From Thalassiosira profunda (lineage: Eukaryota > Bacillariophyta > Thalassiosirophyceae > Thalassiosirales > Thalassiosiraceae): a stretch of DNA of 15,586 nt. The position numbers were made by a program, and so were the translations under genes. Numbering within the stretch: position 1 is the stretch's first letter; every line of letters begins with the position of its first letter. The notes under the pieces are model-generated. The model ran no database searches, was not told the origin of the DNA, and worked only from the letters and a program-made list of their open reading frames with translations. The stretch lies in contig JALLAP010001554.1 in NCBI GenBank assembly GCA_036939355.1, forward strand, positions 1 to 15,586. Direction: 5' to 3'. Positions 7,647 through 15,586 of the stretch are shown here, piece after piece.

Positions 7647-7651
7647 GACGA

Positions 7652-7663
7652 ATGCGAAGTTGA
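7652..7663 (+). other. candidate uORF of three codons (M-R-S-stop)
   Basis: ATG CGA AGT TGA directly downstream of the CRE. It matters only if transcription starts upstream of it. Confidence 0.25.
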
Positions 7664-7726
7664 AGGAAGGCTTTCCGAAAGACGCACGAGCATATAGCAG
7701 AACAACACGCTATACGGTGCAGCACC

Positions 7727-7738
7727 ATGGCGCTCTAG
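7727..7738 (+). other. candidate uORF of three codons (M-A-L-stop) with a strong start context
   Basis: ATG GCG CTC TAG preceded by CACC and followed by G, as good a context as the main start. The stop is 66 nt before the main ATG, so reinitiation would be feasible. It could dampen bZIP translation if it is in the mRNA. Confidence 0.35.
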
Positions 7739-7804
7739 CCGCCCGGTAGCCCGCCGCGTCCCTGCAAACGACAGGCGCCGCTCAGCGTGGGCTCTAGAGC
7801 CGCC

Positions 7805-10800
7805 ATGCTCGAGGGCGAGGAGAAAAAAGACTCGGGCACCCCGCCCTACGCCGCCTACGCGCCCGACCCGCTCGCGCACGGCAAGAGCCCTTCCTCGGTG
7901 CAGGACGCCACCGCGATGCATACAATGAAGGGAGGGCACGGCACAAACACTTCGCAGCCGCCGCCGGCGGCGGCTGCAGCGGCATCGGCCGGGACGACGC
8001 CGGCCGGGGTGCCCGACCCGATGGGCGGGGTGCCCGATCCCATGATGGCGGGCGGTCCCCCAGCCTCTGCGTCTGCGGGCGGCCTGCCGTTCGCACCCTC
8101 GCCCATCCACGCGACGCAGACTCTGACTGACGATCACATCACCGCAACTCCCTCGTCGGTGCCGTCGCCGCTGGCTTCGCCCGTCCTGACGGTGGACGAA
8201 TTTGCCGCATCGGTGGCGGATGGCGCTTACAAGCAGCCCCCCTCCCGCCCCGCCTCGACCCTGTCCGCGGACGCCGCGGCGATGGACGCCCTGGCCTCGG
8301 CCATGGACGAATCCGACCCCCTGGCCGAGGAGGGGGAGCCTCCGGCGAGGAGAAGGAGGGCCAACACCACTCAGTGGGCGGGGGCCACCACTAGTACTAG
8401 TCCGAACAGCCTGCCGGCGGGGGAGTCGCTGCAGCCGGTCAACTTTGGGGATAGCCCGCCTCAGTTTAGTGCTGGAACGGGAGGATTGTCCAGGAGAAAG
8501 ATGTCCACGGCCTCCTCCTCCTCGTCCATGGGATTGCCGAGCGCGTCCAGCGGCAGCTTGCACAGCGAGCACAGCGATTCCGCCGGCGGGGGCGGGAGCC
8601 CGCCCCACCCTCCTCATCCAACGCCGCCTGCAATGGCCGCCAGATCAACCGGCACCGCGCCCACGGGAACGCCCCACTTCACCCAGTTCCAAGCAGAGCC
8701 CGGAAAAATCGCCGGTCCCAACCCCCGCCCCCCGCCGGCGAACACGGCCGACAAGCGCCAAAAGCGCCTCGAGCGGAACCGCGAGTCGGCCCGGGCGTCG
8801 CGGCGCCGACGGAAGGCGTACCTGGAAGAACTCGAGGCCAAAGTCCGCGGATTGAGCGACGAGATGGATAGAGGAAGGATGGGCCACGCGTGCAGCGCGG
8901 GGAAGACGGTGAGGGGGATGAGAGTTGGGCGGCTGAGGGAGCTGGAGCGGCAGGTGGAGGCTGCGGAGGGCGTGGCCGGTGGAACAAAGAAGACCGGAAT
9001 CGCGCACACCGTCCAATCGGTGCCGACGCCGCCCTCCCCGCACTACCCAAAACCCAGCACGCCATCCCTGCCGTTGTCACAACAGGTCGGCCTCCTCACC
9101 GGACCCCTTTCCCGCGCCTCCGACGCGCTGGGGATCGCGCAATCGTTCCTGGCCCAGCAATTGCGGAGTTTGGTGCAGCCCCCCGCCGCCCGGTTCGTGC
9201 TGTGGCTGACCCTGCAGAACGACGGGTTCTACCGCGGGGGACGGAGCGCGAGCGAGCGATTGAGCGCCGCGCGGATCGGGGAGCGGGTGAGTTTCCGAAA
9301 CTTGTTTGTGTGAAGTCGCATGAGTGAAAATTTTTGGACCATTTGGTTTTCAAATTGTCGTTTGAAAATTTGGACCATTTGGAAATTCGATTTTTCAAAA
9401 TCCAAATTTGGAAATTCAAATTGAATTTTCAAACGAGCTTTTGAATTTTCAAATTGAATTTCAAACTTTTCAAATTTCGAAGAATTGTTTTGCATGTGCT
9501 GTTGGTCACATCATGTGTCTAACTTCTCTTTTCAACGCCCTTCCTTTCCAGATGCTGCATGGCGGCACCGACCGCGCCGCGCCCCACAACGGTATGTGGC
9601 CCCTCGTCTGCCACGAGGTCGGACTGTCCTACGAGCAGGAGGAGCGGATCCGGAACGTCCAGCGCGCGATCCTCGCCAGTGCTCCGTCGTGGGTTACCCG
9701 CCACACGGCGCGGGCGGCGCACGACGCGATGGAGGGCGTCCGCGCCATTTTGGGGGGCGCGCAGCAGGCCGCGCAGCGGAGGGAGCGGGGGCTGATGGAG
9801 GTACTGACGCCGGAGCAGCGGGTCAAGTTTTTGGCGTGGGCGGAGAAGCGGCGGGAGGCGCTCCGGAGGCTGGCCGGGGCGCGCTTGGCGCCGGGCGCGG
9901 CCGACGGCAGCGACGAGGAGTATCCAACCTCGCCCCACCGGCACGTGGCGGCCAACCTCTACATCGTGGACCACCGCCTGTCGAAGGTGACGCAGCGGGT
10001 GCCGCCCTTTTCCGGCCTCGTCCCCCCGTCGAAGGCGAAGAAGCTCGGGCGGCGACCGTCGTTCGAATCCCTCGCCGGCGTGGTCGAGAGCGAGTCGAGG
10101 GGCGGGTCGAAGCTGCGCCGGGAGGCGTCCTTCCCGTCCACGGGATCGCTCAAGCGGAGCCTCGACGACATGGCCGCGTTGGGCGGCGACCACGATGCCT
10201 CCGGCGCGGCGGCCGCGGGGCTCCACGGCCTCACGCCCGAGGCGGCCCAGGCGGCCGCCCGGTCGACCGTTATGGACGCGTTGCGGGAGGTGCTCCCCCT
10301 CGTGCCCGAGGCGGCGTGGCGGTGCCCCGAGACTCCGCAGTATGGGGCGGCGCCGCCCCAGCAGCAATATCAATCGACCGGGGCAGGGAGGCCCACCGTG
10401 CCCGTGACGTCGCAACAACGGCAGCCCGCGCCGGCCTACGCCGACACTTCGGGCGTGGACGACATCCCCATGCCCACGCCGGTCAGCGTCCTGATGCAGA
10501 CTTCGGACGAATTCATCGGCGCGCCCTACGAGGAACCGTACCACGAGCCGTTGGACGCGGAGGCGGCGTCCAACCCCTTCGCTCCCGCCGATGGAGGCGG
10601 CTTCCTCCCCGAGCCGGTGGCCTCCCGCGCCCCCGCACCGGCCCCCCCCTTCCCCGGCGGCTCAGGCCTCCTCCGCAACCGCCACCGGTCCGCGCCGCAG
10701 CTCCACCGGGGGACGCCGTCGCCTACGAACATGTCTTATCCTTCTTTCCTTCAGGCGCCAATGGATATGATCCCCGAGACACAGGGCGATGACTTTGGGC

Positions 10801-10883
10801 TCGGGGAGCTCCCGGAGATCGGCGTGGACGACTGGGCGATCGGGGAGGGGTTCCATATGGACGTGGACCACGGCGCGGCGTAG
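7805..10883 (+). CDS. bZIP transcription factor, two exons, 937 aa
   Basis: Exons 7805-9286 and 9552-10883 join in phase 0. The ATG at 7805 has the context GCCGCCATG; the frame is open upstream but without another ATG. Residues 1-310 are Ala/Pro/Ser/Gly-rich and disordered. A textbook bZIP basic region spans about 317-338 (NRESARASR, N325 and R333), with zipper leucines at 343 and 350. The next heptad position (357) is Gly, so the classical zipper is short. It is followed by a helical stretch (GRMGHACSAGKTVRG, then RLRELERQVEAAE). Across the exon junction comes a helical domain of about 200 residues (SFLAQQLRSL, NGMWPLVCHEVGLSYEQEERIRNVQ, LTPEQRVKFLAWAEKRREALRRL), a layout I associate with stramenopile bZIPs (inference). 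The tail is Pro/Ser-rich and ends acidic (LGELPEIGVDDWAIGE), a possible activation domain. Acts in the nucleus. A 177-nt in-frame stretch (8909-9085, GTGAGG…ACAACAG) could be an unrecognised intron. Confidence 0.88.
9287..9551 (+). other. AT-rich intron of the bZIP gene (265 nt, phase 0)
   Basis: Donor CGG|GTGAGT, acceptor TTCCTTTCCAG|ATG. Splicing links IGER to MLHGGTDRAAP in frame. The middle (about 9325-9482) is almost all A/T, with TTGGACCATTTGG twice (9334-9346, 9370-9382) and many inverted TTTGAAAATT/AATTTTCAAA words, in sharp contrast to the GC-rich exons. Confidence 0.9.
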
Positions 10884-11140
10884 GAGAAAAGTTCTATGGA
10901 TGGGTAGGAGCCAACATTGCGGGAGAGATGTGTTCCTGGCGGAACCACCTTTCGCTATTATCGTCAGCCAGGACACATCTTCTCAGTTGGCAGTTACATC
11001 GACACAGCATACATGTATACATTCACGCGCTATTGCCATGATCAACCGAAAGCGGGTGGAAGTTCCCTACTTCTAGAGCAACTGTTGGGATCCGCCCCAT
11101 TGTACATAATGCCTGGTTAAACTCTTAGGCAGAACTCCGT
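10884..11140. other. 257-bp convergent intergenic region
   Basis: Lies between the stop codons of the bZIP gene (plus) and the helicase (minus), so it holds both 3' ends. No AATAAA polyadenylation signal, hairpin terminator or RNA gene was recognised. Confidence 0.6.
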
Positions 11141-13726
11141 TCAGTCTACCCCTCGAAGAACGCCAAGTATCTCAGTGCACTTTCTTGTTATTCGCTCCAA
11201 ACCCTGATTCACATCCTCTGCAACCTGCCTGGATTGGATCCGCCTTCCGACGCCTGATAAGAACTTGTCGGGGTGATAACAACGAAGCAAAGTCCACAAC
11301 TGCTTCGTTTGCTCCTGCACGCTCATCGCTGAGTGCAGAGCAAAAGGAAAGTCGTCGTCATCCCAATTGGGCGGAAACGGTACATCACCAACAGATTCAA
11401 TGGTATCTGCCGAGCCTCTGAATGTCGCCCACTCCGTTTCCCATGCTTGAAACATCTTTCTGCTTGACGCGAGGTCGGCCTCTAATGGCAATTGCATCTT
11501 CACGCGGTCAAGTCCAGCAAGTAAGTGTAGGCAATGCTTCGCTTTCGCCGATAACCGAAGATGCTGCTTGGCCCGTGTAATTGCGACATAGAGGATGTTT
11601 GCTTCGTCGCAGCGCAGCTTTTCGTTGATCATGTCGAACTCAATTGCTTTGAAGCGAAAATCGTCAGAGATCACCACCGGGCACTCGAACTCAAGCCCTT
11701 TCGCTTTGTGAACTGTGGTCAGAACGACGCCGTTGTAAGTATCTGGTGATTCATTCTCCCGCATTGGACGGAATCTTGCATTCATGTCCCGGTAGAAGTC
11801 TGCAATGCTCTCTCCCTTCGAGACAAGGAATTGTAGCAAATTGAGCGACTTGCCCAACTCGATGTCTCCCTCATCATCGATATACTCAGCGATATCTTCA
11901 ATGCTGTGGAACGTTTCTCCTTTGTAAGCAAAATAATCCATCTCATCATCTGCGCCCTCTTCCTCGTCCTCCTCTGTGCAATTATCTTCACAATTCCCGT
12001 CCTCTTGCTGCTTTTGTTTCTCGACGAATTTGACGAACGCCTCAAGATCGAGCTCAACACTCGTTGGGCCCTTGGAAGGTGGTTTTGCGTTCTCATCCAG
12101 GAAACACCACTGCGGCGGCCTGTGGGCGTGAAGATGCTTGAAGATGCCATTATTGGTCCGACAGAGCACCACGACCTTCTGGTTTGGATTGCCATCACCG
12201 CCAGCTTCTTCCACTGACCCGTCGTTGTTTGAGCGCCCGTGCAGAGTTTCTCCGCCTAAAGCCTTAAGGACGAGAGTTGCGCACGCAGCAATGTTTTTGC
12301 CAAAGCGAAACGAACCTGTCAAGGTCAACTGGGGGTTGGACAATCTACCAACCATTTCTCTGAAAGCCCCGCTAGCTCCTCGGAAGCGGTATAGCTGTTG
12401 GTACTTGTCTCCAAACAAGTATGTTTTCTTTCGAGCCCTTTGGCGCGGACCCCAGAAGAGAGCAGCTTGGCAGGCAGTCATGTCCTGAGCCTCATCGATG
12501 CACATATAGTCAACAGGGATATGGTGTCCAGCCACCTGAGCTACCTTCAGGTATCCATCAAACGTGAGAGTGATATCGCTTCTACTGTGCCCGCGGTTCC
12601 TGATCTCATCACATTTATCCCGGACCGCAACAAAGAATCGCTGAGCCCATTGGGTATACTCCCTTGCCGTAACCTGCAGTCTCCATCTCGAGCGTTCTGT
12701 GAGGCTTTCTCTCGCGCGTCGGAAGACGTGCTTCTCCGTAACCTCTCCATCCGCAGACGATTGGAAGATATCCAACGTCTTCCGCACATAACCAGCAACA
12801 GTGTTCACTCGCCTGCGCAGCCGGCCACGGTCACTTCGAAGCGAAGGGAACTTGGCTTTGCATTCATTTCTCAGGTCCAGGATTTCGACAATGTCCTCCA
12901 CTTTGTAGCTGCCTTCGGGCTTCACCTTCCTCATGTTATCCGTTCCAAAGAAGTGACGCAGCACGTACGAATGCGTGGTCCGGATGTCCATATTGTACTT
13001 GGGGAATTTGTTGGACTGTGCAGCTTCCTCCCTCATCTTTTTGTTGTACACGAGATAAAGAATAGATGCGTTCGGATTCTCCTTGTTGATCTTGTTGCAC
13101 AAAAGACTGATGGTTGTGGTTTTTCCACAGCCTGCCAGAGCGTTCACGGCCACTACATCTCCTAGCTCCGGCTCGTGCATGAGGATGGCCATTTGCTCCT
13201 TCGTTCGCCTTTCATCAGCGTATTCCCCTTCACCTTCGTCATCATCGTCCTCTGTGCCATCATCGTCGGCGCCCTCAAGCTCCGACGACTCACTTTCGTC
13301 CTGTGAAATCTTGGCCCTCTTGCGAGGTGGACCATCACCCGATTCTCCGCGCACGGCTGGCATCTTGCGATCATCTTCGTCGTCTTCAAGCCCCCCGAAC
13401 TCGAGCTGAAGTGGCGCCGGCATCACTCCGCCACTTGCAGCGATCCTCTTCGTAAACGAGCTCCCGTAATCGACATTGTTGAACGCCGCCTCAATCGACG
13501 CAACCCCTCTCTCTGCGCCCCTTTCGGTCGGGCACAACGTGTGTCCCCAACCAATATCTGGGCCATAATGGAATATACAGTCCTTTAAGAAGATCCTCTT
13601 TCCGCAACACTGGCACGTGCCGGTGTCATAGAATGATTTGGGGCACTGGCAATCTCCTGTACGCGTTCTTGTATCACACCAATTTCTCGTCGGTCCGCGG
13701 CCGGTGTTCGGCGTGACCAAGCTCAT
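11141..13726 (-). CDS. SF1A (UvrD/FBH1-like) DNA helicase with Cys/His N-terminus and J-like C-terminus
   Basis: A single open exon of 861 aa. Helicase motifs appear in order: Walker A ALAGCGKTT (about 196-204), Walker B/motif II IDEAQD (410-415), motif III FGDKYQQLYRFRG (438-450), motif IV GSFRFG, motif V VHKAKGLEFE (about 671-680) and motif VI LYVAITRAK (about 711-719). The DEAQD and GDKYQQLYRFRGA forms are closest to eukaryotic FBH1, which dismantles Rad51 filaments and restrains recombination. No F-box is seen, so FBH1 identity is tentative. The N-terminus has clustered Cys/His (CQC…CQCCGK…C…H…GHTLC, 26-65), likely zinc-binding. An acidic linker and a basic NLS-like PPRKRAK (about 133-139) follow. 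A long Glu/Asp-rich insert (about 575-595) sits before motif V. The last about 60 residues contain LLRCYHPDKF and a downstream helix, as in the second half of a J-domain. Probably acts in nuclear DNA repair. Divergent from OGDH. Confidence 0.88.
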   Translation of the reverse strand: MSLVTPNTGRGPTRNWCDTRTRTGDCQCPKSFYDTGTCQCCGKRIFLKDCIFHYGPDIGWGHTLCPTERGAERGVASIEAAFNNVDYGSSFTKRIAASGGVMPAPLQLEFGGLEDDEDDRKMPAVRGESGDGPPRKRAKISQDESESSELEGADDDGTEDDDDEGEGEYADERRTKEQMAILMHEPELGDVVAVNALAGCGKTTTISLLCNKINKENPNASILYLVYNKKMREEAAQSNKFPKYNMDIRTTHSYVLRHFFGTDNMRKVKPEGSYKVEDIVEILDLRNECKAKFPSLRSDRGRLRRRVNTVAGYVRKTLDIFQSSADGEVTEKHVFRRARESLTERSRWRLQVTAREYTQWAQRFFVAVRDKCDEIRNRGHSRSDITLTFDGYLKVAQVAGHHIPVDYMCIDEAQDMTACQAALFWGPRQRARKKTYLFGDKYQQLYRFRGASGAFREMVGRLSNPQLTLTGSFRFGKNIAACATLVLKALGGETLHGRSNNDGSVEEAGGDGNPNQKVVVLCRTNNGIFKHLHAHRPPQWCFLDENAKPPSKGPTSVELDLEAFVKFVEKQKQQEDGNCEDNCTEEDEEEGADDEMDYFAYKGETFHSIEDIAEYIDDEGDIELGKSLNLLQFLVSKGESIADFYRDMNARFRPMRENESPDTYNGVVLTTVHKAKGLEFECPVVISDDFRFKAIEFDMINEKLRCDEANILYVAITRAKQHLRLSAKAKHCLHLLAGLDRVKMQLPLEADLASSRKMFQAWETEWATFRGSADTIESVGDVPFPPNWDDDDFPFALHSAMSVQEQTKQLWTLLRCYHPDKFLSGVGRRIQSRQVAEDVNQGLERITRKCTEILGVLRGVD

Positions 13727-14368
13727 GATCGAATGAAGACCGAAGGCAAGAGGAGAAGAGCTGCACTTCAGCTTGTGAGAGTGCTAGTGCCCGAGGAGAG
13801 AGAGAGAGAGAGAGAGAGAGAGGGCGGGAACCAAATCACAAAGTTGTTCGGAAGATTCAGCGGCTTTTTCGCCGTCGCCTTCGAAGCGCCCAACAAAAGT
13901 GTTGCAGAAACCGCCGCCACGGCCACGGCCAGCACGTCCTCGCCTTCCCCACCGCAAATTGACTTGCAGCTTCGACACCCCCGTCGCCGTCGAGGTTGAG
14001 TTGATGGGTAGGGAATAATTTGGGGTAACAAAAGATACAATTCACCTTGATTCACCTAACCCATTTCATAGCAAGGGAATTACACTTAGGGTACAAAGAA
14101 GATCTTCACTTCAGGAAGAGGGAAGAGGAAGAGGAGGCACGCTTCCCGTCCCCCACAACGACGGTTGGAGACGACAGCTACATACTACCTCCCCGCGCCG
14201 AGGGAGCAATAGAGAGCACCCTATCCGAAAACTGATGGGCGAGAGGCGATCGGCCTGGCGCGCGCAGTGAAATCCGGCGCCCAAAAGCAGTGGACCTCTG
14301 CCCAAAAGCCCGATAGACGGCACGGCCAAAAACCGTCGTTGCAATTTGCAATCGACCCATCACTCGTC
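13727..14368. promoter_or_regulatory. 642-bp divergent upstream region, helicase / OGDH
   Basis: Both promoters and 5' leaders should lie here. It contains a (GA)13 microsatellite and a second purine-rich stretch (about 14111-14138, GGAAGAGGAAGAGGAGG). Several short open frames exist on both strands, but all are low-complexity or lack a start and I see no gene in them. Confidence 0.55.
13796..13822 (+). repeat. (GA)13 dinucleotide microsatellite
   Basis: A perfect GA repeat of 27 nt, about 70 bp upstream of the helicase start codon (CT on that gene's sense strand). It may lie in the helicase 5' leader. Confidence 0.95.
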
Positions 14369-15586
14369 ATGACGTCCCAAACCCTCCTCCGGGCGGCGTC
14401 GCGCCGCCTCTCCACGCAATGTTCCCATGCGTCCCGTGGCTCAATTGCAGCGGGGGCGCGTGGCCGGGGCGGTTCCATGTTTGCAACCCCCCTCCTCCGC
14501 GGCGGCGCGGCCGTCTTCTCCTCTCAGGCCAAATCGTCCGAGTCGTTCCTCTCGGGGGCCTCGAGCCTGTACGCCGAGGCCATGCTGGAGATGTACGAGA
14601 ACGATCCCAATTCCGTGCCGGAGGTGAGATCAGTATTCATTGCCTCGTGGCAATTTGTTAGTTGCAATCACATCCCTCACTCATTTGTTTCAACAATCAT
14701 ACATCGCAGAGCTGGAGGATATACTTCGACGGGATGGAGAAGGGGGAGGCGGTGTCCGTGGACGAGCATACGTTCAACCAGCCGACGATCGTGCTGAGCA
14801 GCAGCAAGCTGAAGAACACGCCCAATGCCGGAGTGGTGAGTAACAAAATCGCGTGTGTAATGAGCATTTCCACTCAGAGGGGGTGAGGATTGGGGAGTGG
14901 CTCAGTTGCAGGGATTGCGCTGCGGTAACTTCTCGAAACCCGCTCACCTGTATTCTCTATCATCAGTCCACCCTTCCATCCGATTCCCTGGGAGTGGCGC
15001 ATCTCATCCGAGCCTACCAAGTCAACGGACACCGCTCGGCCAACGTCGATCCCCTCGGAGTGTACTCAAACGAGTCCTTCCCGTTCCGACCCGGCAATGT
15101 GCGATCGAACGACTATGACACCCTCGACGTCGGATTCCACGGCTTCGATCCCGAGAAGGACCTCGACCGCGAACTCAACTTCAAGGGAGTGCACACGGGA
15201 GGAAACAAGGGCTTTCTGGAGGATCTCACGAATATGCCTGGCAAAGTTACCCTGCGGAAGGTCGTGGAACGGCTGAAGGAGACATACTGCAACACCATCG
15301 GCGTGGAGTACATGCACATCGGCTCCACGCAACAGTGCAACTGGATCCGCGAGCGGGTGGAGCACCCAGACTTCCTCGTGGCCGACAAGGAGAAGAAGAT
15401 GCACATCTTTGAGAGATTGTGCTTCGCGGACACTTTTGAGAGCTTCCTGGCCAACAAGTTCAACACCTCGAAGCGGTTCGGACTGGACGGCGGGGAGGCC
15501 ATCGTGCCGGCGCTGAAGGACGCGATCGACCGGGCGAGCGAGCTGGGGGCGCACAGTTTCATCATCGGCATGCCCCACCGGGGAAG
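14369..15586 (+). CDS. OGDH: 2-oxoglutarate dehydrogenase E1 component, mitochondrial (5' part, runs off the window)
   Basis: Exons 14369-14623, 14710-14835 and 14967 to beyond 15586, all joined in phase 0, give 333+ residues of a protein usually about 1000 long. E1 is the thiamine-diphosphate enzyme that decarboxylates 2-oxoglutarate in the TCA cycle. Residues 1-50 (MTSQTLLRAASRRLSTQ…) are Arg/Ser/Ala-rich without acidic residues, a mitochondrial presequence. The E1 N-terminal helix follows (YENDPNSVPE|SWRIYFDGM, spliced exactly across intron 1). Next come HLIRAYQVNGHRSANVDPLG, EYMHIGSTQQCNWIRERVE and FGLDGGEAIVPALKDAIDR, and the window ends in IIGMPHRG, the family's conserved IGMPHRGRLNVL block. 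The thiamine-binding region lies downstream, outside the window. The start is the first in-frame ATG. There are no signs of decay; this is a core metabolic gene. Confidence 0.95.
14624..14709 (+). other. OGDH: OGDH intron 1 (86 nt, phase 0)
   Basis: Donor GAG|GTGAGA, acceptor ACATCGCAG|AGC. Splicing restores the conserved E1 sequence SVPE-SWRIYFDG. Confidence 0.92.
14836..14966 (+). other. OGDH: OGDH intron 2 (131 nt, phase 0)
   Basis: Donor GTG|GTGAGT, acceptor TCTCTATCATCAG|TCC. Splicing joins TPNAGV to STLPSDSLGVAHLIRAYQ and keeps the frame open to the window end. Confidence 0.88.

Larger units (their letters stand above)
7596..7804 (+). promoter_or_regulatory. upstream region of the bZIP gene
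   Basis: This is 209 bp between the element's right end and the bZIP start codon. It holds a TGACGTCA site (7639-7646), AT-rich CATATAG (7691-7697) and TATACGG (7711-7717) that could act as core-promoter elements, and two very short upstream ORFs. The transcription start is unknown, so whether the uORFs are in the mRNA is open. Confidence 0.5.

Noticed and set aside
7574..8617. 347-codon minus-strand open frame opposite the bZIP exon
   Set aside because: It is a shadow of the GC-rich bZIP exon: Arg/Gly/His-rich, no motif, and the plus strand has a textbook bZIP domain.
9519..10544. 341-codon minus-strand open frame opposite bZIP exon 2
   Set aside because: Arg/Leu/Gly-rich shadow with no recognisable domain.
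10730..10754. Acceptor-like TCCTTCTTTCCTTCAG within bZIP exon 2
   Set aside because: No suitable donor at a sensible distance, and the exon reads through in frame without loss.
9485..10792. 435-codon plus-strand open frame overlapping bZIP exon 2
   Set aside because: Arg/Gly/Ala-rich alternative frame of a GC-rich exon. The frame that splices in phase from exon 1 gives helical, varied sequence.
13768..14055. Minus-strand 95-codon frame upstream of OGDH with a hydrophobic stretch
   Set aside because: Its end is translated from the (GA)n microsatellite (SLSLSLS) and no start context or family supports it.
1..15586. Search for tRNA, rRNA, CRISPR arrays and bacterial-type operators
   Set aside because: Nothing recognisable on either strand. 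The tandem repeats seen are coding (MORN, coiled coil) or simple-sequence, and the genes have spliceosomal introns, so bacterial features are not expected.

Overview
This is nuclear DNA from a eukaryote with short GT-AG introns, most likely a centric (Thalassiosira-like) diatom. The clues are as follows. An N-terminal leader reads AGAFVQPP, which matches the signal-peptide/transit-peptide junction (ASAFAP type) used for plastid import through four membranes in diatoms. There is a coiled-coil plus LRR protein of a kind I associate with expanded Thalassiosira families, a MORN-repeat protein ending in a RING-like domain, and a large bZIP factor with the long extra domain seen in stramenopile bZIPs. 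The genus is inference; no database was consulted.

Layout, left to right. (1) 191-1995 (+): coiled-coil/LRR protein split by a -1 frame change. (2) 2178-4175 (-): calcineurin-like metallophosphoesterase with a predicted plastid leader and one 80-nt intron. Its frame is broken by a 73-bp direct duplication around the single N of the window, which looks like an assembly join. (3) 4176-4798: shared upstream region with a 67-nt pure-purine GGA tract and a CGTCA-containing palindrome. (4) 4799-6108 (+): signal-anchor / eight MORN repeats / membrane segment / RING-like protein, again with a -1 frame change. (5) 6147-7595: a 1.45-kb element with long, imperfect terminal inverted repeats and no recognisable transposase, filling what would otherwise be a gene desert. 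(6) 7805-10883 (+): bZIP transcription factor in two exons. Its upstream region carries a perfect TGACGTCA site and two tiny uORFs, and its intron is strikingly AT-rich and self-complementary. (7) 11141-13726 (-): intronless SF1A (UvrD/FBH1-like) helicase with a Cys/His-rich N-terminus and a J-domain-like HPDK motif at its C-terminus. (8) 13727-14368: divergent upstream region with a (GA)13 microsatellite. (9) 14369 to the window end (+): the first three exons of mitochondrial 2-oxoglutarate dehydrogenase E1.

The genes do not form one pathway. This looks like an ordinary gene-dense diatom locus with two divergent pairs (phosphoesterase/MORN-RING and helicase/OGDH) and two convergent pairs (LRR/phosphoesterase and bZIP/helicase). 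The parts most worth a second look are the inverted-repeat element, the CRE site in the bZIP gene's own upstream region, the unusual domain architecture of the helicase, and three frame-breaking anomalies in the first 6 kb that may be sequencing or assembly errors rather than biology.
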